Source: Ramlibacter montanisoli (lineage in GTDB: Bacteria > Pseudomonadota > Gammaproteobacteria > Burkholderiales > Burkholderiaceae_C). From it: 64,000 bases of DNA. Positions 52,366 through 62,828 of the stretch are shown in pieces. The notes beneath the pieces were generated by a model. That model was given only the letters and a program-made list of their open reading frames with translations, did not search any database and was not told where the DNA came from. The stretch is taken from assembly GCF_013087525.1 (NCBI RefSeq), contig NZ_JABFCS010000002.1, forward strand, positions 124,001 to 188,000, written 5' to 3'. Made by a program: the position numbers and the translations under genes. The first letter of the stretch is position 1. Each line of letters begins with the position of its first letter.

Positions 52366-53363
52366 GCAATTACCTTCCCGTCGTCGGAATCACCATGGGC
52401 GATGCCGCGGGCGTCGGCCCCGAGGTCGTCGTCAAGACCCTGTCGCGCAGGTCGCTGTACGACGAATGCCGCCCGCTCGTGATCGGCGACGCCAGGCGGC
52501 TCGAACTCGCGAACCGCCTCGTGAAGGGCGACGTGAAGGTCCGCAGCATCGCCGACGCGTCGCAGGCGCGGTACGAGCCCGGCACCATCGACTGCATCGA
52601 CCTGAAGCTGATCCCGGCGGACCTGCCTTTCGGCCAGATCTCGCCGGTCGCCGGCGATGCCGCCTTCCGCTGCATCGAGCGCGCCGCGGCCCTGGCGCAG
52701 GCGGGCGAGATCGACGCGATCTGCACGGCGCCGCTGAACAAGGAAGCGCTGCACGCGGGCGGCCACAAGTACCCCGGGCACACCGAGATGCTGGCGCACC
52801 TGACGGGCGTCGACGAGGTCTCGATGATGCTCGTGGCACCCAGGTTGCGCGTCATCCACGTCACCACGCACATCGGCATCCTCGACGCGATCCGGAAGAT
52901 CGAGCCCGGCCTGGTGCAACGGACCATCGAACGCGGCCATGCGACGCTGGTGAAGGCGGGCATCGCACATCCGCGCATTGGCGTCTGCGGCATCAATCCG
53001 CATGCGGGCGAGAACGGCCTGTTCGGCTACGGCGAGGAAGAGGAAAAGATCATTCCGGCCGTGAAGTTGCTGCAGGAGCGCGGGATGGACGTCACCGGCC
53101 CGCTCCCCGCGGACACGCTGTTCTTCCGCGCCGGCCGCGGTGACTTCGACCTGGTGGTGGCGATGTACCACGACCAGGGCCACGGGCCGGTGAAGGTACT
53201 GGGCCTGGAGGCGGGCGTGAACGTCACCGTGGGGCTGGACGTGATCCGCACTTCGGTCGACCACGGCACGGCCTTCGACATCGCCGGCAAGGGGATCGCC
53301 GACGACGGGAGCATGGTGGAAGCCATGCGGCAGGCCATCGAGCTGGCCACGCGGCGGCGGTGA
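52362..53363 (+). CDS. pdxA2: PdxA2-type 4-phospho acid-sugar dehydrogenase
   Basis: This 333-residue PdxA-superfamily enzyme shows VGITMGDAAGVGPEVVVKTL, APLNKEALHAGGHKYPGHTE, MLVAPRLRVIHVTTHIGILD, GINPHAGENGLFGYGEEEEK and VVAMYHDQGHGPVKVLGLEA. PdxA2 members oxidise and decarboxylate 4-phosphoerythronate/threonate rather than making pyridoxine. The overlap with the DUF1537 kinase identifies the PdxA2 role here. The product would be dihydroxyacetone phosphate. Confidence 0.9.
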   Translation: MSNYLPVVGITMGDAAGVGPEVVVKTLSRRSLYDECRPLVIGDARRLELANRLVKGDVKVRSIADASQARYEPGTIDCIDLKLIPADLPFGQISPVAGDAAFRCIERAAALAQAGEIDAICTAPLNKEALHAGGHKYPGHTEMLAHLTGVDEVSMMLVAPRLRVIHVTTHIGILDAIRKIEPGLVQRTIERGHATLVKAGIAHPRIGVCGINPHAGENGLFGYGEEEEKIIPAVKLLQERGMDVTGPLPADTLFFRAGRGDFDLVVAMYHDQGHGPVKVLGLEAGVNVTVGLDVIRTSVDHGTAFDIAGKGIADDGSMVEAMRQAIELATRRR

Positions 53364-53390
53364 TGCCTGGCGCCGACCCGCCGCCCCACC

Positions 53391-54695
53391 CTAGGCCTGC
53401 ACCACCCTCACCCTTCCCGCCACCACCCGCACCCCACTCGGCTTCGCCCGCCAGATCGCAAACGCCGACAGCACCGAGCACCCGATCGCCACCCAGAAGG
53501 CGATCGTGTAGCTCCCGGCGCGATCGTGCACGAACCCCATGAACCACGGCCCCAGCGCGCCGCCCGCCAGCGCGCTGAGGCTCAGCGTCCCGAAAATGAT
53601 CCCGTACTGCTTTCCCTCGAAAATCTCCGCGGGAATGGCGCCGAACACGGACGTCAGGCCGTAGCCGATCGCGCCTTGCGCGATCACCATGGCGTAGAGC
53701 AGTCCGACATTGGGAAACGAGGGCAGCAGGAGCAGCCCCACATAGGTCATGCAGAACCCCAGGTTGCCGATCGCCCAGACGATCTCGCGTCCGATCCGGT
53801 CCGAGAGCCAGCCCAGCGCGATCTGCCCCGGCACGCCCGCCAGGCTCACCACGCCCAGCGCCAATGCCGCCTGCTGCGCGCTGAACCCGATCTCGGTGAT
53901 ATACCGCGTCTGGTGCACCTGCACCGCGTACCACGAGAAGAGCGCGCCGAAGTACGCCACCGCGATCCACCAGAAGCGTGCCGTGCGCATCGCGCGTGCG
54001 AGCGTCCAGTCGATGCAGGCCCAGGCGGCATCGACCACGTTCGCCACGCGGGCCTTCGCGGCCGCGGGCGTGTCGGCGTCTCCGTCCGGTGCGAGGCCGA
54101 TCTCCTGCGGGCGTCGCCGGAGCAGCAGGTTGAGCGGTACGAGGACGACCAGCACCGTCACGCCCAGCAAGGTGCTCCCCGCACGCCAGCCGTTCCGTTC
54201 CACGAAGGCCTGCAGCGCGGGAAGCATCACGATCGAGCCGAATCCGACGCCCGCGAAGGCGATGCTCATCGCCAGGCCGCGGCGCCGCACGAACCAGTTC
54301 GGCAGGAACAGGGCCTGGCCGCTGTAGCCGGTGAAGGTCGTGCCCGCGCCCACCAGCATGCCCAGCGTGGCGTACACATGCCAGGGCTGGCCCACGAAGG
54401 TCGCCAGCAGCAGGCCGGCGGCCGTGGCCACGACGCCGATCTCCATCACCACGCGCGGGCCATGCCTGTCCATCATCCGGCCCAGCAGCGGGCTGAGCAC
54501 GGCGGCCACCACGAAACCGAACGAGAACGCGCCGGCGGTCACGCCGCGCTCCCATCCGAACTCGTCGAGGATCGGCGGGAAGAACAGCGAAAAGGCGGTG
54601 CGTGCGTTGACGCAGATGGCCATCGTCACGAAGACGACGCCGACCACGAGCCATCCGTAGAAGAACGGCAGGCGCCGTGCGAGCTTCTCGATCAA
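53391..54695 (-). CDS. MFS transporter (OFA/monocarboxylate-type)
   Basis: This 434-residue 12-helix carrier resembles oxalate/formate and monocarboxylate antiporters. It shows FFYGWLVVGVVFVTMAICVN, SLFFPPILDEFGWERGVTAG, LGRMMDRHGPRVVMEIGVVA, WFVRRRGLAMSIAFAGVGFG, LGWLSDRIGREIVWAIG and GYGLTSVFGAIPAEIFEGKQ. It is convergent with pdxA2 and 9 bp after the M81 gene on its own strand order. It may import a small carboxylate for the M81 enzyme or acid-sugar pathway (inference). Confidence 0.85.
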   Translation of the reverse strand: MIEKLARRLPFFYGWLVVGVVFVTMAICVNARTAFSLFFPPILDEFGWERGVTAGAFSFGFVVAAVLSPLLGRMMDRHGPRVVMEIGVVATAAGLLLATFVGQPWHVYATLGMLVGAGTTFTGYSGQALFLPNWFVRRRGLAMSIAFAGVGFGSIVMLPALQAFVERNGWRAGSTLLGVTVLVVLVPLNLLLRRRPQEIGLAPDGDADTPAAAKARVANVVDAAWACIDWTLARAMRTARFWWIAVAYFGALFSWYAVQVHQTRYITEIGFSAQQAALALGVVSLAGVPGQIALGWLSDRIGREIVWAIGNLGFCMTYVGLLLLPSFPNVGLLYAMVIAQGAIGYGLTSVFGAIPAEIFEGKQYGIIFGTLSLSALAGGALGPWFMGFVHDRAGSYTIAFWVAIGCSVLSAFAIWRAKPSGVRVVAGRVRVVQA

Positions 54696-54704
54696 GGCGC
54701 GCCC

Positions 54705-56218
54705 CTAGGGCGTGCGCCGGATGTCCGCCGGCAGATGCTTCCACGGCAGGTCCGCCGGCTCCGCGGCCATCGGCCCGGCCGCCTTCGCCACCAGGATCCT
54801 GCTCGCGATCGGCGTGAAGTCCGCGCGGAAGTGGTTGCTGCTTTTCACGACGATGATCCGCTGCTGCTCCGGCTGGATGCCGACCATGCGCAGCAGCTCG
54901 CGGTCCATCAGCTGCTTCTTGCCGCCGACGACGGCGATCCGCACGCCTTCGATCTCCAGGCAGGCGCTGGGGCCGAGAGACACGGTCAGCCCCGTCATCA
55001 TCGGGCCCTTGAGCGTGACGCGCCCGTCGCTGACCGCGCGCACCGTGAAGCGCCCGCGCAGCGGCGGGTCGCTCGCCTTCCCGGTGAAGGTGGGAACGGC
55101 CCGGCCCAGCGCCAGGTCGAGCGTCGCGCCCACGCCCGCCGCGCACGCGGCGCGTCCCGCTTCGGCGTCGAACATGAGGCCCAGCGCCACCTGACCCGGG
55201 AAGCGCCGGCCGGCGCCTTGCGCCAGCAGCGCGTGCAACATGCCCGTGGTGTTGCTGTCGCCGCCCGCGCCGGGGTTGTCCTGGGTGTCGGCGACGACCA
55301 CCGGCCGCTCGGCACCTTCGGCGAGCGCCATCGCCTGCACCACCGCTTCGCGGGCCGGCAGGATGTCCTGTCGCCACTGGCCCGGGTCCGCCGCGCGATC
55401 GAACAGCGCCTCCACGGCCGCGCGCGTGCGGGCCTCGTCGCCGCCATGCCCCCACACCATCGGCGCGCACTCGGCGAAGTCCGAGGCCGGGAAGCCCATG
55501 CAGAAACTCAGCACGGTGCCGTGCCGGCGGTCGAGCGCGGCCAGCTCCTCGTAAATCGCCTGCGCCGGCTGCATCCAGGTGCTTTGCGCGTTGAGCGGGA
55601 TCAGGAAGGGCAGGCGCTTCGCATGCATGGGCTCGCGCTGGCCGGCACGCAAGCGGCGCTTCAGGAGCTCCGCGGCGCGCGCGCCCGTCTCGGCCATGTC
55701 CACGTGCGGATAGGTGCGGTAGCCCACCAGCGCGTCGGCCTCGGCCAGCATCCTTCGGGTGACGTTCGCGTGCAGGTCGAGGCTGGCCACGATGGGCACC
55801 GCGGGGCCGACCAGCGCGCGCAGGCGCGCGATCAGTTCGCCTTCGGTGTCGGGCACGTGTTCGGCGACGGCGGCGCCGTGCAGGTCCAGGTAGATGCCGT
55901 CCAGGCCGCCGGGCTGCGCGCAGGCGGCCTGCACGTCTTCAAGGATCGCGCCGGCGATCCGCTCGAAGGCATCCTGCGTGACATGGCTCGAAGGAATCGC
56001 CCCCGCCCAGCAGGAAGGCACGCACTCCCAGCCGAAGGCGCGGGCCGCATCGATGAAACCCGCCACCGGGATGTTGACGCCCTGCAGCCGCTCCACCATC
56101 GCCGGGCCGCGCACGAACGCGGGGAAGGAATCCCCCGGTTGAACGCCTCCCAGTCCGCCAGGCTGGGCGCGAAGGTGTTGGTCTCGTGCTGGTAACCGGC
56201 GATCAGGAAACGGGGCAT
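54705..56218 (-). CDS. M81-family metallopeptidase (second copy, frame break)
   Basis: This ~504-residue MlrC-like zinc hydrolase shows LIAGYQHETNTFAPSLADW, DLHGAAVAEHVPDTEGEL, ASLDLHANVTRRMLAEADAL, YRTYPHVDMAETGARAAELL and DTQDNPGAGGDSNTTGMLHA. The first 29 codons are in another frame. After EAFNRG one more G in a G5 run (C5 at 56132-56136, top strand) continues DSFPAFVRGPAMVERL. The start MPRFLIAGYQ is at 56218 and overlaps the ABC ATPase stop by 16 bp, so the peptidase belongs to the ABC operon. Confidence 0.85.
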
Positions 56219-57869
56219 GCGGCTTCCATGGAAGGTTGTGCGCCGAACGCGAAGTCGCGCCCGGGCGCGGCGGCAAACAGCGCGCGCGTGTATTCGTGCC
56301 GCGGGTCGGCGAACACGCGGTGGGCGGGGCCCGATTCGACGATGCGGCCCTGGCTCATCACCACCAGCTGGTCGCACACCTGCGAGGCCACGCGCAGGTC
56401 GTGGGTGATGAACAGCATCGCCAGGTCCAGCCGGTCGCGGATCTCCGCCAGCAGGTCCAGCACCTGCGCCTGCACCGACACGTCGAGCGCGCTCACGGCT
56501 TCGTCGGCCACCAGCAGTTCGGGATCCATCATCAGCGCCCGGGCGATGCAGATGCGCTGCCGCTGGCCGCCGGAGAACTGGTGCGGGTAGCGGTCCATCG
56601 CCGCGGCGTCCAGGCGCACCAGCGCCAGCAGCTCGCGCGCGCGCCGCAGGGCGGCCTCGCGGGACATGCCGTAGTTCATCGGCCCCTCGACCATGGCCTC
56701 GGCCACCGAGCGGCGCGGGTTCAGGCTGCGGTAGGGATCCTGGAACACGATCTGCACGCGCTTGCGCAGCGGCCGCAGCGCCCGCTGCGACAGCGTCGCG
56801 ATGTCGTCGTGCGCGGCAGGCTCATTGGGGCGGCCCAGCAGCACGCTGCCGCCGCTCGGGTCGATCAGCCGCACGATGCAGCGGGCGACGGTGCTCTTGC
56901 CGGAGCCGGACTCGCCGACGATGCCCAGCGTCTGCCCGCGGCGGATCTCGAAGGCGACGTCCTGCGCCGCGTGCACCTGGCGGCGGCGGCCGAACCAGCT
57001 GCGGCTCTCGTAGGTCTTGGCCAGGCCCCGCACGGACAGCACGACCGGCGCCTCGCTGTCCACGGCGCGCTGCTGCACGTTGAGGGTAGGCACCGCCGCG
57101 ATCAGCATCTGCGTGTAGGGATGGGCGGGACGCTGCAGCACCCTCTTCTTCTCGCCGATCTCCACCAGCTCGCCCAGGCGCAGCACCGCGACCCGGTGCG
57201 CGACCTCCGAGACCACGCCGAAATCGTGGGTGATGAACAGCACGCCGGTCCCGCGCCGCGCCTGCAGCTCCAGCACCAGCTTGAGGATCTGCGCCTGCGT
57301 GGTGACGTCCAGGGCCGTGGTCGGCTCGTCGGCGATCAGCAGCACGGGGTCCAGCACCAGCGCCATCGCGATCACGATCCGCTGGCGCTGCCCCCGGAGA
57401 GCTGGTGCGGGTAGCTCGCGACGACGCGCTCGGGCTCCGGCAGCATCACCTCGCGCACGATGTCCAGGACCTTGGCGCGGCGCTGCTCCGGCCTGAGCGT
57501 GGTGTGCTCGCTCAGCACCTCGTCGATCTGCTCGCCGCAGGTCATCACCGGGTTCAGGGCCGTCATCGGCTCCTGGAAGATCATGCCCATGCGGGTGGCA
57601 CGCAGTTCCCGCAGCCGCGCGGGGGAGGCGTGGGTGATGTCCTCGCCTTCCAGCACGATGCGGCCCGATTGCACCGGCAGCTGGCGCGGCAGCAGACCCA
57701 TCACCGCCTGCGCCAGCACGCTCTTGCCCGATCCCGATTCGCCGACCAGGCACACGACCTCGCCGCGCCCGACCGTGAAGGAGACCTTGCGCACCGCGGC
57801 GGGGCGCTCCGCGCCGGCGGGCAGGCCGATGGTCACGTCCTCGATGGCCAGCACGGGGGTGTCGCTCAT
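56203..57869 (-). CDS. fused two-domain peptide ABC ATPase (DppD-DppF), frame break
   Basis: This ~556-residue protein carries two complete ATPases in tandem (GsiA/YejF layout). The first has [37 protein letters not shown] and LLIADEPTTALD. The second has GESGSGKSTVARCIVRL, VFQDPYRSLNPRRS, FSGGQRQRICIARAL and LLVADEAVSALD, with ITHDLRVASQ. The second Walker B has AVSALD in place of PTSALD. The first signature motif is split: one more G in the G5 run (C5 at 57391-57395) restores it. It energises the permeases encoded just upstream. Confidence 0.87.
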
Positions 57870-57873
57870 CGGC

Positions 57874-58809
57874 TCACACCCGGTGCGCCATCTTCGGGTC
57901 GAGCGTGTCGCGCAGGCCGTCGCCGAGGATGTTGACGGCCAGCACGGTCACCGCCAGGAAGACGCCCGGGAACAGGATGTTGTGCGGGAACTCGTTGAAC
58001 TGCGCGCGGCCCTCGGCCATCACGTTGCCCCAGGTCGGAATGTCCGGCGGCAGCCCGACTCCGAGGAAGGAGAGGATCGCCTCCGTCAGGATGCCGGACG
58101 CGCAGATGAAGGTGCCCTGCACGATCAGCGGCGCCACCGTGTTGGGCAGCACGTGCCGGCGCATGATGGCCGGCGTGCTGGTGCCCATGGCGATGGCGGC
58201 CTCGACATAGGGCTCCTCGCGGATGGTGAGCACCAGCGAGCGGACGAGCCGCGTCACGCGCGGGATCTCGGGGATCGCGATCGCCACCACCACGGTCAGG
58301 ATGCTGCCCCTCCACATCGCGACCAGCGCGATGGCGATCAGGATGGCGGGGATGGCCATCAGCCCGTCCATCACGCGCATCAGCACGCCGTCGACCGCGC
58401 GCAGGTAGCCGGCCAGCAGGCCAAACACGATGCCGACGGCCAGCGCCACCACGGCGGTGGCGATGCCCACGATCAGCGACACGCGGGTGCCGTAGATCAC
58501 GCGGCTGTAGATGTCGCGGCCGAAGCTGTCGCTGCCGAAGGCGAAGCGGTGCCGCAGCGACTCGCCTTCCAGCGTGGTGATCTCGCCGCGCGCGCCCGGC
58601 AGCAGGTCGCGGCTGGCCGGGTCGAACAGGCTGGGGTCCACGGTCCCGAGCCAGGGCGCGGCCAGCGCGATGGCCGCGAGCAGGACGAGCACGATGCCGC
58701 CGATGCGCACCGACACGTTGCGCGCGGCCCGCCTCCAGGCGCCGGGAAGGTTCGCCGCGGGCAAGGCGGCGATCTCGGGCAGTTCGGCGGTATCGGCGGC
58801 TTGCGACAT
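57874..58809 (-). CDS. DppC-type ABC permease
   Basis: This 311-residue permease shows WLGTVDPSLFDPASRDLLPG, HRFAFGSDSFGRDIYSRVIY, six helices, and the EAA loop YVEAAIAMGTSTPAIMRRHV followed by LPNTVAPLIVQ. It ends GDGLRDTLDPKMAHRV. It lies between the DppB-type gene (7 bp upstream) and the fused ATPase (4 bp downstream), all leftward. Confidence 0.9.
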   Translation of the reverse strand: MSQAADTAELPEIAALPAANLPGAWRRAARNVSVRIGGIVLVLLAAIALAAPWLGTVDPSLFDPASRDLLPGARGEITTLEGESLRHRFAFGSDSFGRDIYSRVIYGTRVSLIVGIATAVVALAVGIVFGLLAGYLRAVDGVLMRVMDGLMAIPAILIAIALVAMWRGSILTVVVAIAIPEIPRVTRLVRSLVLTIREEPYVEAAIAMGTSTPAIMRRHVLPNTVAPLIVQGTFICASGILTEAILSFLGVGLPPDIPTWGNVMAEGRAQFNEFPHNILFPGVFLAVTVLAVNILGDGLRDTLDPKMAHRV

Positions 58810-58816
58810 CGTGCGT

Positions 58817-59758
58817 TCAGTAGCGGATGCGCGGGTCGAGGAACACGTAGCTGATGTCGATCAGCAGGTTGACCAGCACGTAGGCGACGGAGAAGAACAG
58901 GATCACGCCCTGGATGGTCGGGAAGTCGCGCGCGAGCACGGCGTCCACGGTCAGCCGGCCCAGGCCCGGGATGGCGTAGACCGATTCGGTCACCACCACG
59001 CCGCCGATCAGCAGGGCGATGCCGATCCCGATGACGGTGACGATGGGCACCGCGGCGTTGGCCAGCGCGTGCCGCACGAGCACCTTGCTCTCCCGCAGGC
59101 CCTTGGCGCGGGCCGTGCGCACGTAATCCTCGCCCAGCGCTTCCAGCACCGAGGCGCGGGTGACCCGCGCGATGAGCGCGATGTAGATGATGCTGAGCGT
59201 GAACGCCGGCAGGGCCAGGTGACGCAGCCAGGGCCCAGCACCGTCAGCCAGGCGCCGGTAGCCCTGGACGGGCAGCAGGCCCAGCTTCAGGGACACCAGC
59301 CAGATCAGGAGGTAGGCGAGCACGAACACCGGCACCGAGAAGCCGAGCACCGAAAACCCCATCAAGCCCCGGTCCAGCCAGCCGCCGAAGCGCCATGCGG
59401 CCAGCACGCCGAGCGGCACCGCGACGAGGACCGCGACCACGATGGTCAGCGTGGCCAGCGAGAGCGTGGGTTCCAGCCGCTGCGCGATGAGGGTGGTGAC
59501 CGGCGTCTTGTAGTAGTAGCTCTGGCCCAGGTCGCCCGTCACGACGTGCCCGAACCAGATGGCGTACTGCTCCGGCACCGAGCGGTCCAGGCCCAGGTTG
59601 GCGCGGATGCGCGCGATCTGCTCCGTCGACGCGGCGTCGCCGGCCAGCACCGCCGCCGGGTCGCCCGGCGTCAGGCGCAGCATCAGGAACACCAGGACCG
59701 AGACGACCAGCAGGACCGGCAGGGTCGCAAGCAGTCGGCGGGCCAGGAACTGCAGCAT
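58817..59758 (-). CDS. DppB-type ABC permease
   Basis: This 313-residue permease starts MLQFLARRLLATLPVLLVVS, with a periplasmic loop after helix 1. It carries the EAA motif YVRTARAKGLRESKVLVRHA followed by LANAAVPIV and ends LIDISYVFLDPRIRY. It is the second gene of the operon SBP-DppB-DppC-ATPase-M81. The frame is intact. Confidence 0.92.
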   Translation of the reverse strand: MLQFLARRLLATLPVLLVVSVLVFLMLRLTPGDPAAVLAGDAASTEQIARIRANLGLDRSVPEQYAIWFGHVVTGDLGQSYYYKTPVTTLIAQRLEPTLSLATLTIVVAVLVAVPLGVLAAWRFGGWLDRGLMGFSVLGFSVPVFVLAYLLIWLVSLKLGLLPVQGYRRLADGAGPWLRHLALPAFTLSIIYIALIARVTRASVLEALGEDYVRTARAKGLRESKVLVRHALANAAVPIVTVIGIGIALLIGGVVVTESVYAIPGLGRLTVDAVLARDFPTIQGVILFFSVAYVLVNLLIDISYVFLDPRIRY

Positions 59759-59764
59759 GCGCGC

Positions 59765-61363
59765 TTACTGGGGCCCGTTCTTCTTCAGGTTCCAGTAGAG
59801 GTTGCCGTTGGTGACGAACCAGCCCGAGATGTTCTTGGTGGCGGCCGTGGGCTGGTCGTACTCGCCCAGGGGAGCGTGCGTGCCGACCTCGAACGCCCGC
59901 GCGTGCAGCTGGTCGGCCAGCTTCTTCTTGGTGGCGTCGTCGGTGGCGCGCATGAACTCGTTGCGGATCGCCTGCATCTTCTCGTCGTTGGCCCAGCCGA
60001 ACCAGCCGGACTTGTCGCCGCGCGTGTCCATGGTGGGGTTGGCGATCGGGCTCCACACGTCGAACGCCTGCCAGGCGGTGAGGAACATGTGCCAGCCGCC
60101 CTTGTCCGGCGCTTCCTTCTTGGCGCGGCGGCCCACCAGCGTCTGCCAGTCCATCGCCTGCAGGTCGACCTTGAAGCCCGCCTGCCGCAGCTGCTGGGCG
60201 GCCACGTCCGGCAGCTTCTGGATCGAGGCCAGGTCGGTCGGCTTGAGGATCACGATGGGCGTGCCGTCGTAGCCGCTCGCCTTCAGGAGCTCCTGCGCCT
60301 TCTTCATGTTGCTCTTGGCCTGGATGTCGCTGCCGGCGGTGCTGCCATAGGGCGTGCCGCAGATGAACATGCTGGCGCAGGTCTTGTACAGCGACTTGAC
60401 GCCGACCTGCGCCTTGAGGAAGGGCTCCTGCGTCATGGCGGCGATGGCGGCCTGGCGCACCCTGGGATTGTCGAAGGGCTTGTGCAGGTGGTTGAAGCGG
60501 GCCATGTACTGCAGGCCGCGCGTGGAGATCGCGGGGATCTGCAGGGCGGGATCCGCCTTGACCGCCTCGTAGTGGTCGAAGGGCAGGTTCTCGATGATGT
60601 CGACCTCGCCCTTCTTCAGCGCGCTCACCTGCGCCTGCGCGTCGCGCAGCGCGAGGTTCCATTCGACCCGGTCCACGTACACGCGCTTGCCGCCGGTGGT
60701 GCCCGAGGGCGGCTCGCTGCGCGGCACGTACTTCGGGTTCTTGACGTACACCGCCTTGTCGCCCGGCTTGAACTCGTCCTTCCTGAAGATGTAGGGGCCG
60801 GAGCCGATGTGCTCCTCGATCTGCTTGAAGGCATCGGTCTCGGCGATGCGCTTGGGCATGATGAAGGGCACGTTCGAACTCGGCTTGCCCAGCGCCTCCA
60901 GCATGAAGCCGTTGGCCTCGTTCAGGAAGATGCGGAAGGTGTCCGGTTGCGGCGAGTCCATGCGCTGCACGAACTGCATCAGCGCCGAACCCATCGCGTC
61001 GCGCTTGCCCCAGCGCTGCAGGCTGGCGATGACGTCCTCGCCGGTGACCGGCTTGCCGTCGTGGAACTCCAGCCCCTTGCGCAGCTTGAAGGTCCACAGG
61101 CGCTTGTCCGGGCTTTCCGTCCAGCTCTCCACCATCTGCGGCTTGATGCGCGCGTCCGCGTCGGTGCCGAACAGCGTGTCGTAGATCATGTAGCCGTGGT
61201 TCCGGCTCATGTACGCGGTGGTCCAGATCGGGTCCAGGATCGCGAGGTTGGAGTGCGGCACGATCCGCAGGACGTTGGCCTGCGCCCAGCTGCTGCCCGC
61301 GGGCACCAGCGCGGCGGCGGCCAGGGCCGCGGAGAGGATGAGGCTGCGACGGGAAGCTTTCAT
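59765..61363 (-). CDS. dipeptide/oligopeptide-type ABC substrate-binding protein
   Basis: This 532-residue family-5 binding protein has a Tat-like/Sec signal (KASRRSLILSAALAAAALVP ending GSSWAQA). Motifs include IVPHSNLAILDPIWTTAYMS, ESWTESPDKRLWTFKLRKGL, IGSGPYIFRKDEFKPGDKAV and FDNPRVRQAAIAAMTQEPFL. The two-Arg start (SRRS) suggests possible Tat export. A Shine-Dalgarno AAGGAGACC precedes MKASRR at 61363. It is first in the leftward operon. Its 122-bp upstream region (61364-61485) has no clear promoter. Confidence 0.88.
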   Translation of the reverse strand: MKASRRSLILSAALAAAALVPAGSSWAQANVLRIVPHSNLAILDPIWTTAYMSRNHGYMIYDTLFGTDADARIKPQMVESWTESPDKRLWTFKLRKGLEFHDGKPVTGEDVIASLQRWGKRDAMGSALMQFVQRMDSPQPDTFRIFLNEANGFMLEALGKPSSNVPFIMPKRIAETDAFKQIEEHIGSGPYIFRKDEFKPGDKAVYVKNPKYVPRSEPPSGTTGGKRVYVDRVEWNLALRDAQAQVSALKKGEVDIIENLPFDHYEAVKADPALQIPAISTRGLQYMARFNHLHKPFDNPRVRQAAIAAMTQEPFLKAQVGVKSLYKTCASMFICGTPYGSTAGSDIQAKSNMKKAQELLKASGYDGTPIVILKPTDLASIQKLPDVAAQQLRQAGFKVDLQAMDWQTLVGRRAKKEAPDKGGWHMFLTAWQAFDVWSPIANPTMDTRGDKSGWFGWANDEKMQAIRNEFMRATDDATKKKLADQLHARAFEVGTHAPLGEYDQPTAATKNISGWFVTNGNLYWNLKKNGPQ

Positions 61364-61485
61364 CGGGCAGGTCTCCTTGGGCGGACCATTCTGCGCGGCA
61401 CCCCCGGCCGGACACCCGGGCAAACCCGGGAGCCTGCCGAACCCTCGGGCCCGGCCCGCCGCGGACGCGGCGGCAGAGTCGGAAG

Positions 61486-61812
61486 TCAGATCCTGTACGC
61501 CCTGCGGCTTTCGGGCGACACGACGTCCTGGTACTCCGGATGCTTGCGTAGGAAAGCCGCGATGAACGGACACACGGGGATCGCCATCAGCGAGCGACGG
61601 CGCACCTCATCCAGCGCCTTCGCCGCGATGGCGGAGCCGATGCCGCGACCCTCGAAGGCCGGCAGCACCTCCGTATGGGTGAAGAGCAGGCCTGTCTTCA
61701 GCACGTTGTACTCCGAGAAGGCGGCGAGCTCTCCATCGACGTGCAGCTCGAAGCGGTGCATGGGCTGGTTGTCCAGGAAGCGGAAATTGTCGCTGGCGGG
61801 TGCTGGCTCCAT
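61486..61812 (-). CDS. small GNAT-like N-acetyltransferase (YjdJ/CG type)
   Basis: This 108-residue minimal GNAT fold shows RFELHVDGELAAFSEYNVLK, GLLFTHTEVLPAFEGRGIGS with the acetyl-CoA loop EGRGIGSAIAAKALDEVRRR, and the CPFIAAFLRKHPEYQDVV segment typical of PF14542-type proteins. Family members are often unlinked and of unknown substrate. The start MEPAPASDNF at 61812 is preferred over an upstream ATG at 61848. Confidence 0.8.
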   Translation of the reverse strand: MEPAPASDNFRFLDNQPMHRFELHVDGELAAFSEYNVLKTGLLFTHTEVLPAFEGRGIGSAIAAKALDEVRRRSLMAIPVCPFIAAFLRKHPEYQDVVSPESRRAYRI

Positions 61813-61848
61813 GAGGGGTTCCTTCGCGCGTCTTCGGTGCTTCTCCAT

Positions 61849-62820
<972 letters not shown>

Positions 62821-62828
62821 GGTGGCCT

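Noticed and set aside
52362-53363. Pyridoxine-pathway PdxA
   Set aside because: Stop/start overlap with the DUF1537 kinase indicates the PdxA2 acid-sugar role instead.
53526-56195. A nearly 900-codon plus-strand frame opposite the MFS and M81 genes
   Set aside because: Low-complexity Arg/Ala/His-rich text with no motif; the opposite strand shows clear MFS and M81 signatures.
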